Below are positions 38,510-50,256 of a stretch of 64,000 nt of DNA, piece after piece. The notes under the pieces were generated by a model. It was given only the letters and a program-made list of their open reading frames with translations, searched no databases and was not told where the DNA came from. A program made the translations under genes and the position numbers. The stretch's first letter is position 1. Each line of letters opens with the position of its first letter. Origin of the DNA: DASQMT01 sp963835735 (GTDB lineage: Bacteria > Actinomycetota > Thermoleophilia > Solirubrobacterales > Solirubrobacteraceae); the NCBI GenBank assembly GCA_963835735.1, contig CAWIGP010000004.1:62001-126000 (forward strand). The letters run 5' to 3'.

Positions 38510-38826
38510 GGAGCAGTTACCTCCCGAGGGTCGGTGGCTTCCACCGTCCCCACGGCGTCTTGCCGCGACGGTCCGACGGGAGCCTCCGGCTCCACACAGG
38601 GGGTCGGGGACACCCCTGCCCCCCCAACCCGCAAGCTCCGAACCGAGGACTTCTCCCATACCCGTCCGGAGCGCAGCGCGGAATCTAATCAGACTCCGGC
38701 CCGTCGCGCCCGCCGACGGCGAACGGCGACGCGCGCCCAGCAGGATGTCACGCACTCGGTGCTCCTTGTGAGGAGGCGTGAACGCGCAGAGCGGGTCGCG
38801 CGCGTCCGTGTCCGACCCCTATCGGC
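38510..38826. other. Intergenic stretch with no gene seen
   Basis: About 315 bases between the start of beta-helix paralogue 2 and the end of the deacetylase-like gene. It carries the ribosome site of paralogue 2 near its left edge. No RNA gene, clear hairpin or family-like coding segment was recognised; the promoter of paralogue 2 probably lies here. Confidence 0.5.
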
Positions 38827-40424
38827 TCACGCGAGCGCGGCTGAACCGACGACCACGGCCCTGGCCGCTTGATCGATCAGCGCTAGGAGCGCGCGCGAGC
38901 GGGCGCCAGTGGGAGCACGCGGTCGCGCGCCTCGGTCGCCGTCCGCCGCACCCGTGGCCAGGGCCGCCACACGGGCGGCGGCGACCGCGGCCGCGTCGGC
39001 GACGTGGCGACCGTGCAGCCGGATGTCCAGCATCCCGTCGCCCCGGCGACGGCGGCGCTGAACGGCAGGACCGCGCCTCTCGCCGACCGACCAGCCGATC
39101 AGCGCACCGGGATCGACCGCGTCGTCTCGGCGCGTCGACCCTGGACCGGCGAACGCCGGCCGGCGGCTCGAGGCCGGAGCCGGCGCGAGAACGGCCGTAC
39201 CTCCAGTTGCGCTCCCACGACGCGCAGCTCGTGGTTGGCCCGCGCGATCTCGCCGACCGGCAGCCAGCTGACGTCACCGATCCCGTTCACGACGTCGGCC
39301 GCCTCGGCCAGCGGCTCGAGCCCGCGGCGACGTCTCGTGGTGCCCGTAGAGCACGATCGGGTGATCCTGAACGCCCGCATCGCGATTCGGCGAGCGACGA
39401 GGTACAGCTGGATCTCGCGGTACGACCGCGCAACCCTCACGAACTCGGCCGGTCGCCAGCCCGCGAGCGGCGGTCGGCGGCCGGCGCCCGGTCCACGGGA
39501 GCGGGTCGATCGCGAAGAGCGCGTCGAACGAGCGGCGCCAAGCGCGGGGGCCAGGCGGCGTGAGCAGACGCCATGCGGAGGCATCATCACGCGGTCGACC
39601 GAGGAGCCCGGAACGGCGCTCGAATTCGTACACGGCGCAGCGCCTGGGCCGTCATCGCCTTCGCGGCCACGCGGTCGCGCGGCGGCAGGAACTCGCCCTT
39701 GAGATGGTCGTTGCCATGGAAGACGAGCGACAGGCGATCGCGGCGGGTGCTGAAAAGCTACGCGGTCGGCGGGTGCGCCCGCCGGCGTCGAGCGAGATCA
39801 TCGCGATCGCCGCGTGATAGCCGTGCTGTCGGCGTGCGACGAGCTCCTGGTAGTCGATGAAGCCGTAGCTGCGCCAGCGGAGGTTCGGGTCGTCGAAGAC
39901 GATGCGGCGCGCAGCGGGGGAGCCCGCCAGCCGGCCGCCCGGAGCTCGCGCAGGAACTGGATCAGCGCCGCGATCGCGAGCGGGTGCTGGAGAGCATCGC
40001 GTAGAGCCCGTCCCGGCTCCGGCTCGGGCGGGGCGACGCCGAACGCGATCTCCGGCAGCGGGCCGCGTGAACTGGTCCAGACGCCGGTCGTCCCGGCGGC
40101 CGCGAGCACGTCGCCGTGCCGACCGCCCGGCGCCGGCCCGTCGACGGGGTGGAGAGCGCGAGCCCGCGCAGCCGCCGGTCGAGCGAGGGGCGCTCGTCGA
40201 CCGGCTCGGCGCCCCGGCTCGCGCCGCCCCGGCGCCGAGGTGAGCACGGGAACGCGATCGTCCGGCGGGCCCTCGGCGCCGATGCCGATCACGGCGTCAA
40301 CGGCCGCCGGCCGGAATCCCGTGAACGCCACGCGAAGGCGTCCGCGAGCGCGTGAACAGGCGGGGCCGGGCGGAAAGCGCCGGCGCGGGAAAACGGCGAC
40401 GATGAGCGGCGAGCTCTCATACAC
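38827..40424 (-). CDS. Polysaccharide-deacetylase-like protein of uncharacterised family (frameshifted)
   Basis: About 530 residues after joining frames. Recognisable segments: a Ser/Phe/Pro-rich start (VYESSPLIVAVF), LQHPLAIAALIQFLRELRAA, a metal-site-like FDDPNLRWRSYGFIDY (Asp-Asp), HGYHAAIAMI, LSLVFHGNDHLKGEF (His-x3-His-like), DRVMMPPHGVCSRRLAPALG and PIVLYGHHETSPRA (paired His). This layout (DDxN, HGNDH, PPHG) fits a deacetylase-type TIM-barrel fold, but I do not recognise a named family. Divergent from the Wzz-like gene at 40497. Same strand as the two beta-helix genes downstream. Confidence 0.6.
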
Positions 40425-40496
40425 CGGATCAACGCTCGCGCACCCCAACCTTTCCGCGGAAGCGGCGCCGGGGCGCGCTCGTTGATCGGGCGCGCC

Positions 40497-41271
40497 ATGC
40501 AACTCGGAAGCCATCTTCGCGAGCTCGCGCGCCTCCGCGTCGGCCTCGCGCTCAGCCTGCTCGTGGCGCTGTCGTCGCGGTCTCGGTCAGCTACAAGATC
40601 AGCCTGCGCCGCCCAAGCTCTACGTCGCGCCCGCTCGAGATGGGCTCGGCGTCGACGCGCGTGCTCGTCGACACGTCGAGGTCGATGGTGCTCGACATCC
40701 GCTACGGCAGCGGCGACTTCGACTCGCTCACCGCCCGCGCCGTGCTGCTCGGCAACCTGATGGCGAGCGAGCCCGTGCGCGACTACATCGCGCGGCGCGC
40801 CGACCCGGCCGAAGAGATCCGCGCAACGACGCCGCTGACGCCGGACTTCCCGCGCCCGCGTGCCGCCGAAGGCGAGCAGAAGCGGACGAGCGACCTGCTG
40901 CGACTCGACCAACCAGTACCGGCTCAACATCCAGGCGAACCCGACCGTGCCGATCGTCAACGTATACGCCCAGGCGCCGAGCGCCAAGGCGGCCGAGGAT
41001 CTGGCGAACGGCGCCGTGGACGGGCTTGCGCGACTACCTCGACGACGTCGGCGGGGAGCAGGGGGTCCGCGCGGCCGAGCAGGCGCGGCTCGACGCAGCT
41101 CGGGCGCGCGCGCGGCGCCGTCATCAACAGCGGAGTCCATGTGCAGGTGCCCTGCTGACGTTCTTCTTCGTGTTCGCGCTGTGCTGCGCCGCCACCGTGT
41201 TCATCGGACGCGTCCGTCAGGGCTGGCAGCTCGCGCAGGCGCTCGAGGGATCCGGACAGCCCGCGGGATGA
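40497..41271 (+). CDS. Wzz-like chain-length/co-polymerase protein 2 (frameshifted)
   Basis: About 255 residues. First membrane helix near LRVGLALSLLVALSSAVAVS; outer domain with STRVLVDTSRSMVLDIRYGS, ARAVLLGNLMASEPVRDYIA and the Wzz-like NPTVPIVNVYAQAPSAKAAE; second helix LLTFFFVFALCCAATVFIGR; C-terminus ALEGSGQPAG. The same VDTxxS...LLxNLM...P core occurs in the genes at 33838, 44616 and 46935. ATG 40497 is preferred to the TTG 15 bases before it. The stop overlaps the ATG of the glycosyltransferase fusion. Confidence 0.7.
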
Positions 41272-43582
41272 ACCGTCCGAGCGCAGTACAACGGCTCCGT
41301 CAGGCGCGCAGGCTGCTGCACAGCGAGGGCGCGGCCGGCATCGGCGCGCGCGTGAGGGCGCGCGCGGCGACGCGATCATGCCGCCCGGTCGCGCCGAGCT
41401 CCCGGTCTCGCGCGAGGACTTGCTCGCGCGGCCGAGATCGCGGCGTCCGGCTGGACGCTTCCCGCGCCGGCCCCGCACGCGCCCGGCGAGCCGCTGACCG
41501 TCGCGTGGGTCTCCGTGCCGCCGCGGGCCGGGTCCGGCGGGCACACGACGATGTTCCGCATGGTCGCCGCGCTCGAGCAGGCCGGTCACACGCTGCATCG
41601 TCTACCTGCACGACCAGCACGGCTGGGCGCTCGAGCAGCACGAGCGACGATCCGCGCGTGGTGGCCGTGGGTCCAAGGCCGAGGTGCGCGACCTGGCGGA
41701 CGGGATCGAGGACGCCCACGCGATCTTCGCCACCGCGTGGGAGACCGCGTACCCGGTGCTCGCCTCGCCCGGCGCCGGTGTCGCGGTTCTACTTCGTCCA
41801 GGACTTCGAGCCGTCTTCTACCCCGCGGGCAGCGAGGCCTGCTCGCCGAGGCGACCTACCGCTTCGGCTTCCACGGCGTCACCGCCGGCCGCTGGCTGGC
41901 GCGAGCTGCTGCGGCGCGACTACGGCATGGCCGCCGACCACTTCGACTTCGGCTGCGACCTCGACGCTACGCGCTCGACCGCTCGCTCGGGCCGAGCGAG
42001 CGCACGGGCGTCTGCTACTACTGCCGGCCGTCGACGCCGCGCCGTGCGCCGAGCTCGCGATGCTGGCGCTCGACCTGTTCGCCGAGCGCCATCCCGAGGT
42101 CGACATCCACCTGTACGGGCGAGTCCGCGGGCCGGCTGCCGTTCCGGCGACCGACCACGGCCTGCTCACGCCCGAGCAGCTGAACGCCCTCTACAACCGC
42201 TGCGTCGCCGGGCTCGTGCTGTCGGCCACGAACGTGTCGCTCGTGCCGCACGAGATGCTCGCCGCCGGCTGCATCCCGGTGGTGAACGACGCCGAGCACA
42301 ACCGCATCGTGCTCGACAACGAGCACGTCGCGTACGCGCCGCCGACGCCGTTCGAGCTGGCCGACGGCGCTGTCGGCGCTGGTCGAGCCGCACCGCGCCG
42401 AGCGCGCCGGCGCCGCCGCGGCGGCCGCGGCGAGCGTGAGCGGGACGTCGTGGGACGACGCCGGCCGCCAGGTCGAGCGCATCGTCCGCGAGGTCGTGGC
42501 CGCGGCCGCGCGCCCGGGCGCTCGCAGCGTGAGCCGGCCCAGCGTCAGCGTCATCGTCCCCTGCTACCGCTACGCGGCGGTACTCGAGGGCTGCGTCGAA
42601 AGCGTCCTGCGCAGGAGGGCGTCGACGTGCGCGTCCTGATCCTCGACGACTGCTCCCCCGACGACACGCCGGAGGTCGGTCGCGCATCGCCGCCAGCGAC
42701 GCGCGGGTCGAGTACCGCCGCCACGGCGAACCAGGGCCTGATCGAGACCGCGAACGAGGGGCTCGAATGGGCCGACGGCGATACGTCGTGCTGCTCTCGG
42801 CCGACGACCTCCTCGTCCCCGGCGCGCTCGCAGCGCGCGACGGCCATCATGGAGCGGCCCCCGACGTCGGCATGGTCTACGGCCGCCCGCTGCTCGCTTA
42901 CGCCGGCGACCGCTGCCGCAGCCGCGCGGACGTTGGGAGGCGCCGACGTCTGGCGGGCCGCGTGGATCCGGCGCCGCTGCCGGACCGCCCACAACTGCAT
43001 CTCCTCGCCCGAGGCCGTCGTGCGCACCTCGGTGCACCGCGCGGTCGGGGGCTACGACCCGGCGTGCTTCCACACGAGCGACCTGAACATGTGGCTGCGG
43101 ATCGCCGCCGTCTCCGACATCGCGTACGTGCGCGGCACGCCGCAGGCGATCTACCGCGTCCACCCCGGCAGCATGCTGCGCAGCCAGGACGGCCCGATGG
43201 TCGACCTGCACGAGCGCCGGCGGCGTTCGACGCGTTCTTCGCGACGGACCGGCGCTCGGCTCGCCGGCGAGCTGCGCGGATGGCAGTCGCGGGCGCTGGC
43301 CCGGCAGGCGCTGTGGCAGGCGAGCCGCGCGTACGATCGCGATCTCGTCGACGGGCCCGACGCGCTGCCGGTCGACGAGCTCGTCGCGTTCGCGTTCGAC
43401 GTGTACCCGGACGCGCGCCGTCTGCGCGAGTGGCACGGCTTCAGGTGCGGCGCCGGATCGGCGCCGGGCGCTCGATCTGGTTCCCCCCGTTCGTCGCCAC
43501 CGGCGCCGCCCACCGGCTCCGCAGCCCTGCCGGCCGGCTGCGCTGGCAGCTGAGGGGCGTCTTCGTCGGTCGCCATCGATGA
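41268..43582 (+). CDS. Bifunctional glycosyltransferase: GT-B domain fused to GT2 domain (frameshifted)
   Basis: About 770 residues. The first half is a GT-B transferase of the rhamnan-synthesis type: PPRAGSGGHTTMFRMVAALE, FYFVQDFEPSFYPAGSEALL, ATYRFGFHGVTAGRWLA, VLSATNVSLVPHEMLAAGCI (C-terminal donor motif). A short helical linker leads without a stop into a GT2 domain: SVSVIVPCYRYAAVLEGCVE, VLILDDCSPDDTPEV, NQGLIETANEGLEWADGDYV, VRTSVHRAVGGYDPACFHTS, DLNMWLRIAA. Two transferases on one chain could add alternating sugars. Coupled to the Wzz-like gene upstream by ATGA overlap. At least ten frame slips. Confidence 0.8.
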
Positions 43583-44610
43583 TGTTGCCGGTCTCGGTCG
43601 CGCGCACGGCGCCAGGCTCGACCGCGAGCGCACCGAGCGTCCCCCGTTGTCCGCGACCACGGTGCCCTGGCCCAGGCCGCCCTCGTTGTCGGGCGAGTCC
43701 GTAGAGTCCCGCACGGAGCTCGTAGTCGCAGGCGCCGTCCGGCAGCCGGTTGCGGCGGATGATCGAGCCGTCGTCGCCTCCGATCATGATCCCCTACGGG
43801 TAGCCGAGGGTCTCGATCACGTTGTCCTCGATCAGCTCGTGGTCGGCGCCGTCCGCCGCCATGATCCGCGGCGACCCGCAGCATCTGGTTGCCCGGGATG
43901 ACCGTCCCGCTGGAGCCGTATAGCTGGATCGCGTCGGAATGCACGCCGTCGTCGCCGTCGATCGGCGGATGTCGACGAAGCGGTTGTCCAGGATCTCGAC
44001 GCCGTAGCCGCCGTTCTGGATGCCGTCCGAGTACCACCGGCCCGAACACGGAGTTGCGGATCGTTACGCCGGACGGCTTGTCGCCGCGATCCACGAGCTG
44101 GAGGCGGCCCTCGTAGCAGCTCGCGCACTTGTCGAAGCCGGCGTGGCTGTTGCCCTCGAACAGGATGTCCGCGTGCGCGAGCTCGCCGGTGCGGATGACC
44201 GCCTGCGCCCCGTCGAAGTGGCTGTCGCGCACCGTGAGGTGCTCGAGCTGCTCCCGCCGATCTGCAGATCGGTGATCCGAAGCCCGTCGAGGGTGATGTT
44301 CCGGGCCGGGGCGAACGCGATCGAGATCGACGCGTCCGCACCACGTTCGGGGGCGAGCGTGACCATGCCGTCCTTCATGCCGCCTGCGAACCGCCCCGTC
44401 AGCGTCCGCTCGCGAGCGGATGGTCTCCCCCGCCTGAGCGCCTGCGAAGACGCGCTTCAGCGTCGCGGGCGTGGCGTGCAGCGGCGGCGGGCCCGGAGCG
44501 ACCTTCACGGTCCACTGGCGCTCGGTGCCCGGCGCCGGCCGGATGAACACGGCACACGCGATCACCGCGGCGCCGACGAGTGCGCCCGCGAGGACGCGAT
44601 TTGAACGCAT
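43570..44610 (-). CDS. Secreted right-handed beta-helix protein (paralogue 3, frameshifted)
   Basis: About 345 residues. The signal region is MRSNRVLAGALVGAAVIACA. The beta-helix repeats the pattern of paralogues 1 and 2: TPATLKRVFAGAQAGETI, RNITLDGLRITDLQIGG, LTVRDSHFDGAQAVIRTGEL, ILFEGNSHAGFDKCASCYEG, DGVHSDAIQLYGSSGTVIPG and DHELIEDNVIETLGYP, then GACDYELRAGLYG. An apparent TAG after LGYP is best explained by a lost base. No LamG or PKD domain follows. It is the last gene of a leftward Wzz-Wzy-Wzz operon, 5 bases after the Wzz-like gene. The 3' end near 43,570 is approximate. Confidence 0.72.
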
Positions 44611-44615
44611 CGCGA

Positions 44616-45366
44616 TCAGCCCGCCGTCCCCTGCGCGACGGGCGCGGGCCGGCGCCCGGCCCGCACCAGGGCGCCGGCGATCACCACGCCCGAGCGCCGG
44701 AGGATGAACGTGACCAGCGCGACCGCGATCGCGATCAGACCGCTGCGACCGCCGGCCGTAAGCTCTCCCGTTACGGTCACCGGCTCCCGTGACTCGACCT
44801 CCAGCCGGCGCGCCGCGGTCGGTCCCTTGTCGGCGGCGATCTGCGTCGAGCGCCTCAGTGCCCGCCTCGGCGAGCCGCGCCGCGGTGCGCCCATCCGGCG
44901 CACGCGCATGGGGCAAGAGAGACGATCGGGAGCGCGACCGACGCTGTCACGGTCAGGCTGTAAGGCCGCCCCGGCCGGCGCCTCCGCGATCCGCTCGCCC
45001 AGCTGACCGCGCTCGGCGGGGGCCGTCATCGCAGGCCGGCAAGGGCGCCGATCAGATCCTCCGCGGGTACACCGGCCGCGCGCGCGATCGCCTCGACGCG
45101 GGTTTCTTCGGCCATGAGGTCCGCGAGCAGCGCGACGTGCAAGCCGATCGTGTGCGCGTCGGCGCGAAGATCGATCGCCAGCGGCTCCGGCGTGTCGACG
45201 AACACCCGCGTCTCCCCCAGCGCCGTCACATGCTGGGACACCGCGCCCGGGCCGGCCGGCAGCCGGCCGGATCGCGGCGAGCCCGGCGGCGACAGCCACG
45301 GGCGCCGCCGACCATGACCAGCGTCCGCCGGCGCCGGAGGACATGGAGGACTCCGATCAGCTTCAT
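44616..45366 (-). CDS. Wzz-like chain-length/co-polymerase protein 3 (frameshifted)
   Basis: About 250 residues. ATG 45366 overlaps the Wzy stop. N-terminus MKLIGVLHVLRRRRTLVMVG leads into a membrane helix; the outer domain has ETRVFVDTPEPLAIDLRADA, HVALLADLMAEETRVEAIAR and AAGVPAEDLIGALAGL; a second helix near the end is GLIAIAVALVTFILRR. Core pattern shared with the other three Wzz-like genes. No kinase domain. The beta-helix gene starts 5 bases after its stop. Confidence 0.68.
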
Positions 45367-46938
45367 CGCACACCCTCACTCCCACGCCGCTCGGCGGGCG
45401 ACTTCACCACCACGGCGAGCAGCGCCGCCATCCACAGGAACAGGTACGGGCAGTGCGGGGGAACGACATGATGTCGAACAGCGTCGAGAGGACGAGGAAC
45501 CCCACCGCGGCCGCGGCGGCCGCGAGGGCGACGGGCGCGTCGACGCGGACTCTCGCGCCCGGATCGGCGCGAGCGCGACAGCCACGATCGAGACGATCAC
45601 CAGCAGGTACGCGGCCAGGCCGATGACGCCGACCTCGACGAGCTGCTGCAGGAGCTCCATGTCGAGGATCCGGTAGCTCGTGTGGTCGTAGGTCCCGTAG
45701 CCGCGCCCGAGCGGGCAGGTTCGTCGAGAAGCGTCCGGCCTGATCGCGTCGTAGTCCGACGTGCGATCGCTCACCGTGTTGACGCCGAGCCGGTCGCCAC
45801 GCAACTGGAACGCGACCGACCCGAGCGCGCCCCGGGGCCAGCACGGGGATCGGTCACGATCAGCGGCGAGCGCGAGCGGCGCCAGACGCAGGGAGGAGCT
45901 CGCGGCGGCGGAAGTAGGCCAGCGTGGCTGACGACGGAGATCGGCGCCATGAACGCGCTCTTGCGGAACGTCGAGACCATCGCGGCGAACAGCAGGGCGG
46001 TCGCGATCCCGTACAGGATCCCGCCACCGCGCCAGGCGCGCGCGTGGATCAGCCCGACGAGCGAGATCGGCAGCGCCATCACGAGCATCGCCACAGCCTC
46101 GAGCGGGGATCTCCGCCGGCCCACGCTACGACGCGGCGCCCGATCGCGTCGACCGCCTCCCGGACTCGGCCTCACCGACCGTGAAGATGCCGGGCAACAG
46201 CTTGTCCAGAGCATCTCGTAGAACGCGTTGTAGTGAAAGCGGTATTCGAACAGGCGTCCCGAGCTGCGCAGATCAGGGCGAGCGCCAGCGTGTACTTCAT
46301 GAACTGCCGGCACCTCGCTGTGCCGTAGCAACGCTGGCCGCGAGGACGAAGAACGTGAGGTACGAGCCCAGCAGCGTGAGCTGCTTGATGCCCAGCCTCG
46401 AGCTCGAGCGGTGTGGCCGAGTCTCGTGAGGCGTCGGCGAGTGCGAGGCTCGGCAGGCGATCACCGCAACGGCGCCGAGCGGGGGCGTGGAGTCCACGTG
46501 AGGCGGATCCGCGGCGCGGGGAATGCACCGCCGGCCGCGAGCGGGGACAGCGCCCAGGTGCAGGAGCACGAGCGGCAGCAGCAGGCGGTCGAGCTTGAGA
46601 TCGATCGGGAACGAGACGTCGCAGCTCGATCACGTTGAACGGGACCAGCCAGACCATCGCCAGGGAGCGCGGCGATCATCCACGAAGCAGCTCCGCGTCG
46701 TCCGCGGCCAATCCCCGGCCAGGCCCGCTGTGCGCCGGGCGACGCTCAGCGCGCTCGTCCGCGTCGCCGGCCCGCGCAGGCGCGGCAGCGCTAGCCCCGG
46801 CGCCGGGCCTGCCGCGACCGAGGGCATCATCCCGCCGGCCGCGAGCGCGAGGTGCCCGCCGAAGCCTGGAGCCGGCCGGGCGCGCGCGCCCGCCGGAAGG
46901 TCTGGCTCGCGTGCGTGCGGGTCGGTCGGGTCCGTCAC
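45363..46938 (-). CDS. Wzy/O-antigen ligase-family polymerase (frameshifted)
   Basis: About 520 residues with many hydrophobic segments (MVWLVPFNVIEL; LTLLGSYLTFFVLAASVATA; MKYTLALALICALGT; AMLVMALPISLVGLIHARAW; GILYGIATALLFAAMVSTFR; VGVIGLAAYLLVIVSIVAVA; LFLWMAALLAVVVKSP). The ligase/polymerase loop is visible as STNLPARGRGYGTYDHTSYR followed by ILDMELLQQLVEVG. This family joins lipid-linked repeat units outside the membrane. GTG 46938 overlaps the stop of the upstream Wzz-like gene and the end overlaps the next Wzz-like ATG, so a Wzz-Wzy-Wzz operon is tightly coupled. Confidence 0.75.
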
Positions 46939-47738
46939 TGGAGTCGGGACGCTCCCGCCCCGGGCGCCGCAACGCCCAGGACAGCGCGCGCGAGCAGCCG
47001 GCGGCAGGGAGACAGGCCGAGAGGGCGACGAAGAACGTGAGCCCGACGAGCATCGCCTTCGACCGGGCCCGCTGATCAGCGAGGGACCCGCGCGGGGTCG
47101 ACCTGCTCGAGCCGTGCCTGCTGCTGGGGGGAGAGGTGGAGGGCCGCGAGCGCTCCGCTTCGTCGCGCAGGTACTCGCGCAGCGCCGGCGGTGACCGCAT
47201 CCGCGAGGCGCTCCGCCTCGGGCACGGAGGGCGCCTGCGCGTAGACGTTCAGCGTCGGCAGCGGTCCGCATTGGGCTGGACCTCGATGCGGTACGGGAGC
47301 TTCGCGGCGGGCGGATGGCGGTGCGCGCGCCGCTCGCTGTCGGGCTCGGTCAGGGACGCTCTGCACGTTCGCCGTGATGCGGCGTCGCTGCGGCGATCTG
47401 GTCGGGCGGCGATGCCGGACCTGCGCCCGATCTGCGCCGAGCCACCGGTTGGCTCGTCATCAGGTTTGCCCAGCAGGACCGAGCGCGCGTAGGGAGCGTG
47501 TCGGAGGCTGCTCGGCCTCTGGTCGGCGGCCGGTGAGTCGCCGATCGGGCCTGTTCGGGCATGTCGACGACGATGTGCGCCGACGCGCCGGCGACCTGCA
47601 GCGTGGCGCGGTTCCAACACCCGGGGGATCAGAAGCGCACGCTCGCAACTGCGAGCGATCGTCGCCACGAGCAGGCAGAGCGCAGCGGGCGATGGCGCGG
47701 CGCGCGCCGTGGTGTTGGAGAAAGATCCGGCTCTTCAT
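46935..47738 (-). CDS. Wzz-like chain-length/co-polymerase protein 4 (frameshifted)
   Basis: About 265 residues. ATG 47738 (MKSRIFLQHHGARRAIARCA). The outer domain includes HIVVDMPEQARIGD, RSVLLGNLMTSQPVARRIG and LPYRIEVQPNADPLPTLNVY with AQAPSVPEAERLADAVTAGL, close to the gene at 40497; the final helix is AMLVGLTFFVALSACLPAAG. Its first helix is poorly resolved because of frame slips. It heads the leftward operon Wzz4-Wzy-Wzz3-beta-helix 3 and is divergent from the acyltransferase gene. Confidence 0.6.
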
Positions 47739-47935
47739 ACGCGGCTGCGGACCCGGGCGTGCGCGGTCGGGTCCTCGGTGTCCTGGCACGATCAACGCAC
47801 ACGTCCTGAGCCGAGGACTTCCGTGGGCAGCGGAAGTCCGCGCCGCGGCGCCCCGTTGTTCGGCCGAGGATGGGAAGAAAGGAACGGCAGGCCGTGCGCC
47901 TGGCCGGTCAGTCGTGCGCACGCTGGCGATCGCGC

Positions 47936-48678
47936 ATGAGCGCCTCGACAGCGGCCGGCCGCGGCGCGGAGGCCGAGCTGCTCTACGGACAGGTGCCTCG
48001 ACGCCGATCCCGGCAACGCGCGAGGCGCTTCGACGGCCTGGCCGCGCGTGCGCCGCCCTGCCGTGCGCCGACCCGCGCCCGCTGCCACGCGGCTGCTGCG
48101 GTCGGGCGCTCGGCCATGCACTCGAGGCGCCTGCCAGCGCCCGCGCATCTGGAAGTACCGGCTGCTCTCCACCTGCCCGAACGTCAGCGGGCTCGCCGGT
48201 CGGGCTGCAGCCCGTGCTGTTCGTCGGGCTCGGGCGCGTCGTGCTGGGCGAGGGGGTGCAGTTCGGCTGGAAGCGCTCACCGCTGTTCTACACGGGCTAT
48301 TGCCACGTCGAGGTGGGCCGGCCCGGATGCGCTGATCGAGCTCGGCGATCGCACGGAGATCAACAACAACTCGATGCTCAAGAGCGAGGGCGCGGGCATC
48401 CGCGTCGGCGCGCGACGGGCTGTTCGGCGCCCACGTCGAGATCTTCGACTCGGACTTCCACGACCTGGCACCCGCGCCGCCGGCACGCCGGGACGCCCGC
48501 GGATGGCGCCCGTGGACATCGGCGACAACGTCTTCATGGGAATGAGCGTCAAGGTCCTCAAGGGCGTGACGATCGGGGCGGACTCGGTCATCGGCGCCGG
48601 GTCGATCGTCACCTCGTCCGATCCCCGCCGGGCGTGATCGCCGCCGGAAACCCCGCGCGGGTCGTCCGCGAGCTCTGA
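47936..48678 (+). CDS. Left-handed beta-helix acyltransferase (frameshifted)
   Basis: About 245 residues; the N-terminal third is poorly resolved. From about 48,200 the hexapeptide-repeat acyltransferase is clear: VGLGRVVLGEGVQFGWKRSP, DALIELGDRTEINNNSMLKS, GARGLFGAHVEIFDSDFHDL, VDIGDNVFMGMSVKVLKGVT, IGADSVIGAGSIVTS and IPAGVIAAGNPARVVREL. It resembles WcaF/NodL/maltose acetyltransferase-type enzymes that acetylate sugars and could also N-acylate an amino sugar (WbpD-like role, inference). The gene is divergent from Wzz4 and ends 3 bases before the flippase start. Confidence 0.78.
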
Positions 48679-48681
48679 ACG

Positions 48682-50157
48682 ATGGACCCGGAGTCCGAAG
48701 ACGTCCGCACGAACGAGGACCTGACGCGCGGCACCCGCGAGGGGCTGCGCTGGGTCACGTACGCGCGGGTCGTCGGGCGAGATCGTGACGCTCGCGTCGA
48801 TGGTCGTGCTCGCGCGCCTGATCCCGCCCGCCGCCTTCGGCATCTTCGCCGTCGTCGTGATCGGGCAGGAGCTCGCCCGGATCGGTGCCCTCTCCGAGGG
48901 CGTCGGCAGCGCGATCGTGCAGCGGCGCGGCGATCGTCCGGCGGCACCTCGAGGGCGGGGTGCTGATGAGCCTGCGCGATGGGCGCCGCGCTCGCCGCCG
49001 GTCCTCCTCGTCGCTCGCCGAGCTGCTGGTGCGGCCCGTGTTCGGGGACAGAGACGGCGCGGCTGGATGTTGCTGGCTTCGCCGTGCTTCCTGCTCAGCT
49101 CGACTGGGCCGGTTCCGACAGCCGTCCTGCGGCGCCGGCTGGACTTCCGCGCGGCTGAGCGTGATCGACGTCGTCAACACGCTGACCCGCACGGCCACGA
49201 CCGTGGTGTGCTGGCCCTCGCCGGGCTCGACGCGTCGGCGCTCGTGCTCGGATACCTCGCCGGCCTCGGGGGCGGGCGTCGTGCTCGCGGCGTGTACGCG
49301 CCGCCCCCGCTGCCGCGCTGGACGGCAAACGAGATGGGCAGAGCTGCTGCCCTACGGCGGTCCTGCGACGCTCGCCTTCGCTGGCGTGGACCGGCTTCCG
49401 CAACGGCGACTACGCGATCATCGGCGCGACGCTCGGCGCCGCGGCGGCCGGCCTCTACTGGCGCGGCGTACCAGCTGTCCGTCGAGTACCAGAAGAAGAT
49501 CAGCTCGGTGATGAGCCGCATGGCGTTCCCCGTGCTGGCGCGCACGGCGGGCAAGGAGGAGATGCTCGCCCTGCGACGGCGGATGGTGCAGACCCTGACC
49601 GTGGTGCTCTTCCCGCCGCTGGTGCTGCTCGTGCTCCTCGAGCCCGGAGCTGATCCCGTGGCTGTTCGGCCCTCGCTGGGAGCCGGCGGTCCTGCCCGCC
49701 CAGATCCTTGCCGCCGGAGGCGCGGCGACGCTCGTGATCGACGCCATCGGCCCCGCGCTGATGGCCGGCAGGGCCGCGTCAAGGCGCTCCTGGGGCTACG
49801 GCGTCGGGCACTTCGTCGCGTACGCCGGCGCCGTGCTCCTCGTGGCCTTTCGCAGGGCATCGCCGCGGTCGCGATCGCGGCCTCCGTGGTGCACGGGGTG
49901 TTCGTGCTGTTCGCCTACATGCTGCTGCTGCAGCGGTCCGGGATCGCCGTTGCGCGCTCAAGCATGTGCGGCGACGTAGGCGCCGCGTACGGTCTCGTGC
50001 GTTCGCGCTCGTCGCCGTCGCCGCGCCCGCGGACTGGGCCCTGGGCACATCGGCGCGCCGGTGCTCGTCCCACCTGGCCGCCGTGTCCGGCGTCGCCGCG
50101 CTCGCCTACCTGGCCACCCTGCGCCTCGTCTTTCCGGCGGCGCGCGCGCGACACTGA
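48682..50157 (+). CDS. Wzx-like polysaccharide flippase (MATE-like, frameshifted)
   Basis: About 490 residues and at least ten membrane helices. The N-terminal helix pair follows GLRWVTYARVVGEIVTLASM and LARLIPPAAFGIFAVVVIGQ, a start typical of Wzx/RfbX lipid-linked repeat flippases. Other helices include LLVLLAPELIPWLFGPRWEP and VGHFVAYAGAVLLVA. ATG 48682. Together with the Wzy-like and Wzz-like genes it completes a Wzx/Wzy export route. Frame slips are many (about one per 60-120 bases). Confidence 0.83.
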
Positions 50158-50256
50158 GCGCGGCGCTGGCCCGCATCGTGCCGGCGCGACTGCTGCCGAA
50201 GCGTCCGCTCTGGGCGCGGCCCGAGCCGGGCGTGCGCTGAATGCCCGGATCCGGGC

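Noticed and set aside
43795..43815. In-frame TAG in beta-helix paralogue 3
   Set aside because: The reading frame resumes with expected sequence (GIMIGG) if one base is restored, as elsewhere in this region.
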